NCBI GenBank assembly: GCA_928212115.1
Contig: CAKMRJ010000001.1
Span: forward strand, 364,814,783-364,878,782
From: Lactuca virosa
Lineage: Eukaryota > Streptophyta > Magnoliopsida > Asterales > Asteraceae
Reading direction: 5' to 3'
Length of the DNA: 64,000 nt
Shown: positions 13,395-25,207 of the stretch, piece after piece
Position numbering within the stretch: the stretch's first letter is position 1
Layout of the letters: every line of letters starts with the position of its first letter
Translations under genes and position numbers: made by a program
The notes under the pieces: generated by a model
What the model was told of the DNA's origin: nothing
Database searches by the model: none
What the model saw: only the letters and a program-made list of their open reading frames with translations

Positions 13395-16300
13395 TGTAAC
13401 GCCCATAGATTTGGGCTAGACAATTTAAAGACAATAAGCGTTAAAATGACTTTTTTATAGATGATTATTTAGGATCAATAATCTTAATCAAAGTTATAGT
13501 ATATGTCACAAGGATTCCGTACATATAAAAAAAGCTAAAATCCGACTTACAACGAAGAAGTTATGACCCGTCGAAGTTTTGCGACAAAACCGACACGACG
13601 CCGCGTATCGTAGAAAGTGAAAATTTGATAAACTACTTTTTAGCCTTAGGAATCTAAATAAAAGTCGTAGTATATGTTAAAACGAGAGCGTGCATATAGA
13701 GAACGTCCAAATCTGACTTCGTTTGAGGGAGTTATGATTTTTCTAAAATTTAGCGTAATAGTACACAACCCGGAAATCGAATTTCCGATCGATCGATTTT
13801 TAGCCGACACAACCTAAATAAGAATTGAATATATCATTAATAGGAGCTCAAAGATATAACGACAATCGAAAACGGACGTCGGATGCAAAGTTATGAATTT
13901 TTAACGGACTTTAATTGTCTAAGCCTGTTAAAATATAACTTTAAAAATAAAGTCAAAATTAGCCGAAGGAGTCTAAACGAAAGTTGTAGAACTCATAAAT
14001 ACCAACACATGGATATAAAGAACGTTGAGAATAGAGCTCGTATGTTAAAGATATGGACGAAACTTAGTCCCTACTCTTCGAGCGCGATAAATTCGATACA
14101 GTTTTGTAAATCTGAGATAGAATGAGAATTAGCCGACGGGGTCTAAATGAAAGTTGTAGTACTCGTAAATACCAACACATGGATATAAAGAACATAGAAA
14201 ACGGAGCTTATACGCGGAAGATACAGACGAAACTTAGGGCCTACTCTATGATCAAACCCCTATAAACAGAGGATGAATTCTTCATATTTCCTTACTCCAT
14301 TCCTCTAAACTCTCTCTAGAATCCTTCTTTCTCTCTTGTTCGAGTTATCATAGTTTTAGGGCGCGATAGAGAACTCCGAGTCTTCAAAAAGCCGATGAAA
14401 GAAGTTTTTAGATTCGGAGTTCTGCTCGCGTAATTTCCCGGTTTTCGTTAAAAGTCCGGTAAGTTAAGCTACACTATTCTGTTTTTAGTGTAACTTATAT
14501 TTATAGTCATAAGTCGTTATTATGAACCTATAAATAAGATTTATCAATGATTCAAATTCGTTATACTGATTGATCTACTTACGGGGATGATGTCTAGGCT
14601 GTGATTTAGTGAGGTGTTTAAAGCGGACCTTCCAAATAGTATACTTTGTATACCAAATGGAACCTGCCTTCGATATGATCCTACTTGGTTGTTCCTTACT
14701 TGATAGATCATGAAAGTAGACTTTGAGTTAATGATGAATCTGGACTAATAATTAGCCGCAATAAATATTATACTAAAACTTAGCGATAATAATGCTAGGT
14801 TACGTCAAAGGAAAAGACTGTTGCAAGAAGCGAAGCGCTGCCCAAATTTCAAGTCGTCACTTTAACAAGTGAGTGCATAGTCCCTTTCATGAACATGATT
14901 TTAATACAAGTATTAATAAAGGTATTAAATATATGTTGAAACTTTATATGTGAATTATATGCTTATTATCTGGAAATATGTGTTATATGTATCTTTGATG
15001 ATATATGCTATGCGAACCAGACATGGTTCTATATGTGCTAAGATGTATTTACATGATAATAATAATAGAAGTATTATAAATGAGAAGATAAATGTATGTT
15101 AATACTTAATACTCTGCATAAAATATTACACTAAATTAGGATAATATTTCCGAAACAGAGTTAGTATTGAAAGTTAATTATAAGCATTGTAGGCTTGCTT
15201 AGTGATGAAATGAAACTTAAAAGAGATGCTTAGTTCAACTAAGTTTGGATATTGGGTAGTATCTTATTAAGGGTACGTGTGTGATCGGAATAGAGAGTAG
15301 AAACCCTGTTCGAGGAGATTGATGATCGACGGAGTATGTCCTACGTACAAAAGTACTTTCTATGTACCAAGTCTTTTTCAAAGCTCTGTGTCTTAGGTGT
15401 TGCTTGTGTCGGGGTATTATTATGTTCTGGGGTACGAGTCCTATTCATACCATGGTACTATAATGTGCCAGAAGTACTATCATGTACAAAGTCTTTTTTG
15501 ACACTATTGTGTGTCGGGTACGGGAACGTACGGAAGTAATCTATTAGTATTTCCCCATACTTTTTTATTTTGAAGAGATTTGAAGTCATCGTTTCTTTTA
15601 TGAAGTGATCGGACGAGCTTCATGTGTGAGCGTTTCCTTTCACAAAGTAATTGAGGGAACTTCGTAGACTGCCTAATAGAGTGTGTCAGTAATAGAACAC
15701 TACCAGGTATGTCTAATGTTGTATTGCCATATAGGGTGAGTCTGGGGGTAAAATACCTCACGGTGTCAGACCAATGCTAGGCACAATTATCTAGATAACC
15801 ACCCCTGACTTAATTGTCTTGTGGCATTTTTTTTACGAACGGAGGTTCGTGGTGAAACTTATTCTATTCCCATCATTTGATGTATTTATTGATCCTTGTT
15901 TGCAGCCAAGGAATTTCCTAAGCAGCGTCGTCAGTTTGTCGTTCATATTGATCCTTTAGGATAGATCTTGTAAGATTGTTGTATAGGATCTGTATGTGGG
16001 AATCAACGGGATGGGATAAATTGTTTTAGAGATATGATATATTTGTCTTAATGATAATAGTTGGATTTGTAGGTTTGAGATATACATTATTATCACATTG
16101 TGGGATTGAAATCCCTATGTACTCACCAGGTTTCCCAACCTGACCCACTTAGTTTATTGTATCATAGGTAGCTATACAAAAGATACATTATGCTGAGAGA
16201 TTCAAGGAGTATTAAACCACTAGTTTAATTACTGTAAGGATTGTAATATTTCGTTATGCTTATGTTTATGTATTGATGATGACATCCCAATGTTTGAACA

Positions 16301-16456
16301 TAAATAAAATACATTTCTTCGGAAATGCTTTGATAATATCATTATCATGTTTTCTGGGAACAAATTCCGAAATATTATTCTTCAAAAAGGATACTCTGGT
16401 TTTAAAATAAGCATAAATAAAAATTTTAAAATGACCGTGAATTTGGGGATGTCACA
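13395..16456 (+). mobile_element. Solo LTR D, plus orientation, 3062 bp
   Basis: TGTAACGCCC...GGGGATGTCACA with a perfect TCTTC duplication at 13390-13394 and 16457-16461. It has tandem U3 modules, a TATA-like TATAAAC at 14261-14267, and a pyrimidine-rich leader (TTCCTCTAAACTCTCTCTAG, 14300-14320). The reverse complement aligns with LTR A, so A and D are the same family in opposite orientation about 260 bp apart. No internal region, hence a solo LTR. Confidence 0.88.
13480..14240 (+). repeat. Degenerate tandem U3 module in LTR D (about five copies of 100-170 bp)
   Basis: Units near 13481, 13641, 13800, 13960 and 14128 share the order TTAGCC.., TCTAAAYGAAAGTYGTAG, CATATAAAGAACGT, AACGGAGYT and AAGTTATGA. 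The last two are most alike. The same module occurs in LTRs A, C and G. It lies upstream of the TATA-like box, as expected for U3 enhancer repeats. Confidence 0.75.
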
Positions 16457-16910
16457 TCTTCCACTCCAGAAGTTAGAAGTTGCTTCTCTTGATGTTTTTG
16501 AGGTCCCTAGTCCATAAAGCTAGCATTTTGATAGTTGTGGATCAACCATACATGTGTTTATGTCCATTTGGTGGAAGTAGAATGCTAAATTTATGTAACA
16601 CCCCAAAATTTAAGACTAAAAATTTCATTTTTAATTTAATAATTATAAAACCATTTGTCTGAAAACATCTATAGTGTCAACTCATATCAAAACCAATGTA
16701 TCAATAGTCAAGACATATCATGATAAAACATCATCAGAGTACAACTCCCAAAGATCTCGTGTGCGGAAATCATGGTGTGATGCGCTGCAATCATGCCGAC
16801 TCCTTTCCTTTTGAAAAAGAAGTATATGAAACCAAAACTGAAAACCGTAAGCACAAAGCTTAGCGAGTTCCCCCATTATACCACATACCATATAATAACA
16901 TACTGCCAAG

Positions 16911-17066
16911 CATATCTGGGTGCTGGCCTACCCTTTCGGTCTCTTTCAACCGGTAACCGCCTAGCATATCTGGGTGCTGGCCTACCCCTTCGATCTTTTT
17001 CAACCGGTAACTGCCTAACATATCTGGGTGCTGGCCTATCCCTTCGGTCTCTTTCCACCGGATACG
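16911..17066 (-). repeat. 54-bp tandem array in the variable slot of LTR E
   Basis: Three copies start at 16911, 16965 and 17019 (CATATCTGGGTGCTGGCCTA...). A fourth at 40279 is separated by the Athila-like insertion, so the array is older than that insertion. Confidence 0.92.
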
Positions 17067-17128
17067 AGGACTAATTCACCCTTACCACTAACACATATCA
17101 TCCTAGCCTATAAACGCATAAGCACATA

Positions 17129-18684
17129 TGGTGGTTGTCGAGGCCAACAAAATTAATAACCCTATATCTTTTACACTAAAATAGTGTATAGTGGTAAAGG
17201 GATCGAATCCAGGGAGATTGGTTCAATTTTATAACTCTATGAAAAATCTCTTTGTAAAAATACTTGTAAAATGACAATAAATTAAAGGGGGGGGGGGTGG
17301 TCTTTTGAAATACTTGAAATAAACTAGAATTAAACTAAGATTTAAATAGACAATTTCAACAAAAATAAGAGTTTGATGTAAAATCAATAAGGGAAGGATG
17401 GTTGACTTAAAGTTTCCTAACTTTGACTTTTGATGAACATATCATTAGAATCCAATGGTGCAATACTTGATTTAAATACTTAATTTGGCTTTAGTAATCC
17501 AAGAAGCTTGAGATTACCTAGACTTTTCTTAGTTGTTGAAATGGTTTGAGAAGCTCATAACAATTTCCTTAGTCAAAGTCACCAATTCCATTAAGCATGT
17601 AATTAGTGAAAGTCAACTAGCATTAAGAATTAAAAAGTCAACAAATCCAAGAGGAGTCAAAAGCTTCCACTACCATGTTGGAGAAAATGTTTTTAAGATT
17701 GTGTGAAGTAAAACTACCACAAAAATCACTTGTTGTTTGCTAATTTGAAGATCCTTTACTTAATCAAGAAATTAGCCAACTAATCACCACAAACACATTT
17801 AAACTCATGAATAAAAACATATAAGTAATGATAAGATGTTAAAACACAAAACATTTTCATAAAGATTCAAACACAAGTTCATAGAGTCTTCAACATTCAA
17901 CAATTAGTCAAAGGATTCCACTAAAGTCAACCACAATTAGTCTAGCCAAGCATGACTAAACTTAAGAAAACAAAGTTAATAAAGATTGTACCCAAGATTT
18001 AACAAGAATCAAGAGGAGAAATGATGAAGTTCTTGAGGGTTCTTGGCCTTCAAAATTCTCCCAAACTCTGGAGGGAATGTGTCAAAATCGGATGTTTAAG
18101 ATAAGGCTAAAGAGGCACACCAACCTTCCCAATATAGAGCTCAAAACAAAATCCCGAAATTGCCCCTTCAGGAATCCATGCGGGCCGCGTTAGGTGTGAC
18201 GGATTTTGGGCTTCTTCAAGTCTTGGGCCCCCACAACTATTCTATTGGCCCAGTTAGAGTCTAATCAACCTCTAGCCCATTTTTCTTCAAGATTTCTTCA
18301 ATTTGAGCCCAATTTGCCTTCTCCAAATCACTCATAGCTTCCGCAAACTCCCGATCATCGATCTCCGCACACTCGAATATTCTCCCGCGCCTTGCAAATT
18401 TAAAGTTCAAATCTTCCAAGCCTTCAAGCAATTGACAAGCCCACTCAATGAATCACCTCCATAGCCATCAAGCCCAAAATCCTCATTGCCCTTCAAGTCC
18501 AATCGCTTCCCAAGACTCCCGCTCCGCTAGTCTCCAAAAATCTGCAATAATGCTCAGGAAACTAGAAAGTACCCGAAATGGTCATAAAATAACAAAAAGG
18601 AAAATATGCATGAAAATTAACTAAAATGCGAATGAAATGAGCTAAAATAAACTATGAAAAGAAGTAAATAAAATGAAACTATCA
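17129..18684 (-). repeat. 3' LTR of the Athila-like element (1556 bp)
   Basis: Near-identical to 38703-40265, differing by scattered substitutions and the length of a G-run (11 G at 17287-17297). A GCGGGCCGCGT motif lies at about 18180. Confidence 0.93.
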
Positions 18685-18699
18685 AATCACCCCAAGCTT
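18685..18699 (-). promoter_or_regulatory. Polypurine tract of the Athila-like element
   Basis: The minus strand reads AAGCTTGGGGTGATT immediately before the LTR start TGATAGTTTC. This is the expected plus-strand priming site. Confidence 0.75.
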
Positions 18700-20221
18700 A
18701 AACCTTACTTGTCCCCAAGTAAGACAAGACTAAAATGAACTCGGGATGAACTATCCTAAGAAAAATAACAAGAATGGAAAGAACCGCAAAACCTGATCAC
18801 CGTTAGTCAACATGGTCGGAATTGATCTTGCTATTATCTCATTAATTTTTCATCTGATGACAATGGGACCATAAACCACAACTATGACAACTCCTCTAGG
18901 TGAGTAAGGAGGGATGGTCAGTCGCAGCCCCAATTGAACATGTATACAATGAAGAACATCTGTAGTAGGGAGAAAGCAGCTGGATGGGCTCGCGTTGAGC
19001 TCTTCTTTAAGTGTACACTCTTATCACAAAAGTTGCGTGATCTTACGTCTGTAGGCTATGCTCAAGTGTGATTGGGTTTTATCGCCCAGGCACCGTTGTA
19101 GGAATCAATTCACTTAGTGTTGGCCCAAACCTCCCGTAGTATCCGACTCAACAGTTTCTCTAACACCACTAATTTGCGAAAAGAAACAACTCGATCTATA
19201 TACAATAAGACAAATCTATATAAATGAATATCAAACGCTGGGTGACCAAAATGTAGGAAAATTTGTTCAATAATTGAACCGGTCACCTATCTAAGATTAT
19301 TGCAGCTTTTTTTGTTTTTTTTTGTTAAAGTACATATACTAGTAAACTTTAAGGTAATGCACTAACATATTGATTTTTTTTTTGCTTTTTGTCAAGAAAA
19401 CTTTTTTTTGACTCAAAATTTGGTTCCCAATAGTATGTAAGTGGAACCGAGGGAGTAATAATAATAATCTGAATGGTCTAAGTGTGAAAATGACCATGTG
19501 TGGAGCGTAAATATGCAGGCTCCTTTTCAAACTTGTGATTTTTCAAAAATAATGAAAATGCCCAAATGTGGGGTAAAAGACTCTCTAAAATCCTAAGTAA
19601 ATCGCAAAAAGAATATGGTGATGTAAAGAGACCGGATATGGATTCTACTCGGGGATAAGCACCAGTGCTTCATCCTAACGGTTCAAACATGATCAAGTGT
19701 GATCCTCTCGGCGGCATGGACCGCAAGGCTAAGAACATCCATTGCTATAGTATATCCTATAGTTGTTAGTATTACATGCATAATTCTTCGTGAAACTACG
19801 TGGCCATGATCACTTACCCCTTTAAGCTTCCATCATCTGATCCCAACTATGAAGTCCCAAACTGCAGCTAGTGGTCCCGGTTCTATGGGTGAGATAGCAA
19901 CAAGATCTTGGACCAATAATGATACAATAACTATGAACCTGTTCCACGACATCCAAGGGGGTGAGAATAAACAAATAACAAAAATGCATGAATGCTAATG
20001 CCCTAAGCTAAATGTTATGCAAAAATAAAAAGTAGAAAATAAGAAAATAAAATCTTTATGGAATTTTATAAAAAAATAAATAAATGCAAATTAGCTTAAA
20101 ACTAAAATGCTATGCAACTTAACTAAAAAATGCATGAAAAAGTAAAAGTAAAAGGAAATGCCCCACCCCAAGCTTAAGAACAAGCATTGTCCTCAATGCT
20201 TAAGGAAAGGGTGGAAATGAC
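18700..20221 (-). other. Non-coding 3' spacer of the Athila-like element
   Basis: About 1.5 kb between the env-position ORF and the 3' LTR, with no credible ORF. Long 3' non-coding regions are usual in Athila elements (family knowledge). Nothing structured was noticed. Confidence 0.7.
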
Positions 20222-20662
20222 CTAAATCGGATGGTCGGACGGCGGAAGGTGGCCGTGGCGGTAGTGGTAATCCCACATATCCTGGACCTGGCGAGAAGTG
20301 GGTGGGAAGGACTGCTCCAACTGATCAACACGGGCCACCACATCCTGGATAGCTCGGGTGTTCTCCTGCGTCTGAGTATCGATGCGTTGAATGGTGGAGA
20401 ACATTGTGGCGATCTGATCGAAGAAGTTAGGGGGAAATATGGTGGGATCTCGTGTCCCCCCCTGCTGCTGTGGCTGATATTGAGGCTGGGCAAAAGGTTG
20501 TGGAGGCTGAAACTGGTCATCTTCATAATCCACAGGAGGAGGGTAGTCGGATGGAATGACCCATTGTTCGGGGTCGGTTGGATCGAAAGACCCTATATAC
20601 TCGTGAGGAAGAATGAGGTACGGCTGACCATCAAGGTTCCATATGTGACCACGGACTGATTC
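20222..20662 (-). pseudogene. C-terminal part of the env-position (third) ORF of the Athila-like element
   Basis: The minus frame is open from the nested-element junction through the stop at 20222. It has a Pro/Tyr-rich segment, then a Gln/Pro-rich run and a helical, heptad-like stretch (residues with IATMF, IQRIDTQ, DVVARVDQLEQ) suggestive of a coiled coil. It is the continuation of 30875-31735, separated by the insertion at 20663. No transmembrane segment is evident in this part, so an envelope role is not supported by sequence; only the position is env-like. Confidence 0.7.
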
Positions 20663-20855
20663 TGTGACAACCTGAAATTTTTTGCCTTATAAGTCAAGCC
20701 AATCAACCTCAAGTCAGACTCGCTCCTGCTATCTTTTAGCACTGTTTAGAGTCTGTTTGAGTGTTCTAAGCCTAAGTACACTTAAGGATTAAGTGTATGA
20801 ATGGGTCAACTAAAGTTCCAAACCATCAAGAAAGCCATAAACCCTCAAATGAGGT

Positions 20856-20924
20856 GTTTACGGCCAGGACCCATGAGTTTACGGCCATAAACTCATGGTG
20901 GCCGTAAACTCCAGCCTATAAGTA
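20856..20924 (+). promoter_or_regulatory. GTTTACGGCC dyads and TATA-like box of the gag-only element
   Basis: GTTTACGGCC at 20856-20865 and 20877-20886, GGCCGTAAAC at 20900-20909. GAGTTTA...TAAACTC arms (20875-20894) enclose the middle copy. TATAAGTA follows at 20917-20924. The same arrangement is present in the 3' LTR at about 27747-27815. Further dyad copies lie at 21271-21591. Confidence 0.6.
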
Positions 20925-21270
20925 TGAAGCTTGGGCCATTTTCTTCACTTTTTCCATTTCCAAGGCTTAGAACTCGAAAACTCTCTCAAGTATCATCAAG
21001 TTCTTCATCCCCTAGATCTTCAAAACGTAAGTGTTTCTTCCATCTATTTGTTGATACATCTCCTTAACATGTATCATTCTTTGATTCCATCCATGGATTT
21101 CATCTTTTGAGTCTAGATCTTCAAGATCCTCAAGAACATCAAGAACACTTAGGTGTTTTAGGCCGAAAACACCCTCCTTTGCCTTCATATCGTAAGTATT
21201 ACTCCCCTATACTTGATATCTAGTAGGAACTCATGCTTAGCACCTTGAAAACAAGCTTTCCCAAGAACAT

Positions 21271-21591
21271 GAGGTGTTTACGGCCAAGAGCATCTCCCTT
21301 GGCCGTAAACCCTAGTATGAAGTGCAATTGGACCTTAAACTCTTCCTAAGGCTTGGACATGAACCTAGAACCCTTCCTCAATGCTTTAAGACCCAAAATA
21401 AGACCATTTGGTGAGTTTATGGCCATACACTTTTGGTGTGGCCGTAAACACCTCAACACCCTCCAATAAGTTGATCTTGCTCATCCTTGTGTAGAGCATT
21501 GGTCCCTCAAGCTTCCCAAGCCTTCAAACACCCTCTTATGCACCTTTGTACCATGAGTTTATAGCCGTAAACTCCATGGCCGTAAACACCA
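21271..21591 (+). repeat. Second GTTTACGGCC dyad cluster
   Basis: Three paired occurrences at 21271-21311, 21415-21452 and 21556-21591. Each pair has a GTTTANGGCC-type half and a GGCCGTAAAC half separated by 10-18 bp, about 360 bp downstream of the first cluster. Confidence 0.85.
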
Positions 21592-22742
21592 TATGATGAC
21601 CTTAAACACCCCTTAGATGAATCACATGTGATTCCAACACTTGGTCAAAGTGTTTCCTATTCCCTTAAGGTGTTTCGTTTCATATAGTTGCTTATAAACA
21701 CTATATTCATGCCTTTATATGCCATATATGTCATTTAGGACTTGTTGTGTCTCGGGACTTCATTCGTGGAACTTCTCATCCTTACGCGCTTATTCGTTGA
21801 ATCACCCACATAAGGTGAGTTCATACCCCGTAATCAATCTTTTAAACTGTTTTAAATGCTTTTAAGGGGGGGGGGGGAATACAAGTTGAACACAATGATA
21901 ATTGTGTAATTGTTTGTTATAAACATCTTTCAAAAGGTTGCTTATGTCTTTTATAAGTGATCAAAACATTTCAAAAACTCTTTTAAAGTTATGTTACTTT
22001 ATAGTTTAACCAAACTCCGTTTTTAAAGTACAAGCATAACTTAGTAGTAAAATGAGTCTTTTCAATAACAGTTCAAGTAAAATACTAGTAAACTATAAGG
22101 GGTATAGTTTAGAGGTTCAGTTCATACTAGATGCTAGGACATACTATAAAGAGAAACATGAAGGAAGATACAATACATGATAACATAAAGAGAAACAAGG
22201 AGGTAGATACAATACTTCAAAGAGAACATACTAAGATACTATAACAGAACGAACATACTAAGATGCTATAGCATTGAACAACTACAAGATCTAATTATAC
22301 CAATGAATCACTAACTCATTGTTCTTAACAAAAGGTGATAGTTAAATTGGGTATACATGATCATATAACTTTAATGTGAATTACACGGCTAGCAATTGTT
22401 TGCTACAGTCGCGTTTGGTCCCCAGAATCTCTTGACAGGGAGAGCGTATAGTATGGGTACTAGCCTTCACATTATGACCTTGCTAAACCAAACATGTTTT
22501 AAGGTAATTAGTACTACAGAATGTCAATTCAAAAGACAACTGCATACTTATAAATTCCCATTACTTTCAGTAAGTGACAGTTCCACTTGAAAGCTAATAC
22601 AAACTATTTTCGAGTCAAGATAGTTATAAACTAGGGAAAAACTTACATTTTACAAACGACACACAGAACAGTCGAGTCTAGTACATTCATTAGAAATGGA
22701 TCTATAATGCTAACTTTATGATTCCTTCGTGTATGCATTCAG

Positions 22743-22876
22743 GGATATATATTAATCGGGTCCGACAGGTAGTAGGATGTGTGCTTTCCGCTTCATTTCC
22801 TGTTCCTTGTTTGGTTGTGGGCTTAGAGCAGATACACCCAGCCTACTATCTATCTGATCTTAGCTATATATATGTT
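22743..22876 (+). repeat. Invariant-loop hairpin H1 (5' LTR)
   Basis: Loop TGTTCCTTGTTTGGTTGTGG at 22801-22820. Left arm GGTAGTAGGATGTGTG can pair with the right arm ATACACCCAGCCTACTATC, and the pairing extends out to ATATATAT on both sides. Confidence 0.85.
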
Positions 22877-23102
22877 CCGTATACACCAAGTAATCATAAG
22901 GGGTACCATGTATGGGTCAGGTCATAGGACACTAATTCAATGCACCGTTTTCTAGTACAAAACATACTTTTCAAATAAAGAACATTTGGTATTTAAAACT
23001 AGAAACTTAACCAATAAAGGGTTTAATCCATTTTTTATTAAACCAGTAAAACTTAAAGGACCTTAGGTGGTAAATTCTATAATACCTTAGTTTATACACT
23101 AG

Positions 23103-23236
23103 GGTTATATATAATTAATATCCGATAGGTAGTTGGATGTGTACCTTCCGCCTCATTCCCTGTTCCTTGTTTGGTTGTGGGTTTAGGGTAGATTCACACA
23201 ATTAACTATCTGTTGGATATTAGATTATATATAACT
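23103..23236 (+). repeat. Invariant-loop hairpin H2 (5' LTR)
   Basis: Loop at 23161-23180, the same 20 nt. Stem ATCCGATAGGTAGTTGGATG against CACAATTAACTATCTGTTGG, with several G-U type pairs. Outer stem TTATATATAAT with ATTATATATAA. Confidence 0.85.
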
Positions 23237-23378
23237 AGTATAAACTAAGTGATTATAGAAGGAACTACTGTGATTATCATTTTATTATAAGAAATAAGGG
23301 TTTTCTTAAAGGATATTTTCATCAAATATAAAGGAACTATTACAGTTAACTCCGTGAGTACCGAGTGAATACGCAGGG

Positions 23379-23509
23379 GTTATATACAACGATGATCTAA
23401 CAAACAATGGGATGTGTGTCTTCCGCCTCATTCCCTGTTCCTTGTTTGGTTGTGGGATTAGGGCAGATACACACAACCGATTGTTTGTTTACTCTGAGTT
23501 TTATATAAC
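23379..23509 (+). repeat. Invariant-loop hairpin H3 (5' LTR)
   Basis: Loop at 23436-23455. Left arm CAAACAATGGGATGTGTG pairs with CACACAACCGATTGTTTG with two mismatches. The stem sequence is unrelated to that of H2. Confidence 0.88.
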
Positions 23510-23982
23510 TTGTATCCATTTAATACTCATAGAAAGGACTGTAGAGTCATTTTTACTTATCTTTCATCAAAAGCAGGAAATCTAGGATTTTCTGGAGGAA
23601 CAGGCAAACTTTTCTAAACAACAACTTACTACAACTTACTACAACTTTCTACAAACTTTCTTACTACTTACTACATCACTAAAATCTTATGAACTCACCA
23701 GCTTAAATGCTGATCTACGCTTTCAAAATAACTTGTATTCTCAGGAGACCAGTAGACAGGTTCGCGCACTGGGATTCAGAAGATGGAGCAGTATAGCTTC
23801 ATGTCTTTTTTGTTATTTGCTATGTATTCTATATTATGTGAATCACATACTTTGTAAACACTTTCTTTCTAATGAAATGGTTGTTTATTACTTGCTTACT
23901 ATGATGCATGTCTTGTGATACTAAACATGACGTCCTCCGCCCCAGAACGTTTCCGCCGTTCCGGTTTTGGGGTGTGACAGAT

Positions 23983-23994
23983 TGGTATCAGAGC
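23983..23994 (+). promoter_or_regulatory. Primer binding site, initiator Met tRNA type
   Basis: TGGTATCAGAGC lies three bases after the 5' LTR end. It is the standard complement of the 3' end of plant initiator tRNA-Met. Confidence 0.9.
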
Positions 23995-25207
23995 ATTGTT
24001 TATAATGAACTAAGTATATCAACTGATAAAAGATATACAACTATAAATACAATGGGGCCGAAGTGCTCTGGATAATAATATATTTTAAATATATAATGAT
24101 ACCTTATAAAAGTATACATACTTGCTTATACATATATACCTACTAGAACAAGTATCACAAGAAGAACAGAACAGAAGAAGTTAAAGGTTGAACACTATGG
24201 TCAAACCTGGACAGTTATGTAATCATAGCTAGGATCAATATAGCCTGATCAACTATATTCATTCGAGATGTGAACGACATGTGTTTGGGAGTGATGTGGT
24301 GTTGCAATGGTCTTAAAACTTACCTAATACTAGTCAAGAGAATACTAGATCAAGTACATTAGAGTTAGAATACTATAGGAGTATTCTATGATACTATAAC
24401 GCGATAACAAGTTTAAAACATACCAAGTTCATTACATTAAAATACTATAGGAGTATTTTAGGCACTAAATAAATAACTTATGTGATAACTTAAAAGACCC
24501 TTACGGATAGGTCTATAATCTTGCAATGTATACTCCCAAGGTTATATATAATTAAGATTTTATAGACTTAGAATTTTGTGATCTACGCTTCACTACATGT
24601 TCCTTGTTTGGTTGTGGTTTTGGAGTAGGATCACTTATTCGAAGGTCTATTTAATCTTGAATTATATACAACTTTTATACATTGTGCAATTATAGGAGGA
24701 CTCTGTAAGGATCACCCCATAATGTTTCACTTAATCTCATAGATTCTTTAGTCACTTTCATTCTCGCACGACAAGCCCAGGTAGATGTAACCACTTCCTC
24801 ATAGTAGACAACAGAAGAGTCAGGAGGAAACGAGAGCAAGTTCATGAGGAGCTTTCAAGGAAGGATTAACCGAAGTAACCCAAAACGCCTTATGCGTCAC
24901 ACTAATAAATAATAATCTTGTTTAACTAAATGAGCGAGTGGAGACACTGCTCACATTATATGTTAGGATTATTTTCTTACATGCAGCTGGTAACAGTTAT
25001 TCAGGGTAACAGATATTCATTCGAGGATAGCCATTTCAAATTCATAGAGTTTATTAGGTATAGACTCTTTTATGAATTGTTTCCAGAACCCTGTGGAAGT
25101 CAGGACCCGATACACCCAGAACTAGGATAACCTTGTCTTTTCAGCTTTCGGCTTGTGTCCATTGCTTTAGACTTATTCCATCTCATCTTTGTATTCTTTT
25201 AGCAAAG
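23995..25207 (+). other. Untranslated leader of the gag-only element
   Basis: No ORF of note. Contains hairpin H4. The rest is AT-rich with repeated ACTATAGGAGTATT words (about 24370-24460). Confidence 0.75.
24540..24672 (+). repeat. Invariant-loop hairpin H4 (leader)
   Basis: Loop TGTTCCTTGTTTGGTTGTGG at 24598-24617. Left arm AAGATTTTATAGACTTAGAA pairs with the reverse of TTCGAAGGTCTATTTAATCTT. Outer TATATATAATT pairs with AATTATATA. The stem differs from those of H1-H3. Confidence 0.88.

Larger units (their letters stand above)
13131..16593 (+). mobile_element. Fragment of another long LTR, split by solo LTR D
   Basis: 13131-13394 plus 16462-16593 read through once LTR D and one TSD are removed. 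The stretch resembles the post-TATA leader of the 41478 LTR: GAAGAAGAGCC, GAGGTATAAAG, TTAGATCTAGT. No ends are visible. No coding sequence. Confidence 0.55.
20663..23979 (+). repeat. 5' LTR of the gag-only element
   Basis: TGTGACAACCTG...TTGGGGTGTGACA. It holds GTTTACGGCC/GGCCGTAAAC dyads around a TATA-like box, a G12 run at 21866-21877, and three hairpins of the invariant-loop family in its 3' third. Confidence 0.95.
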
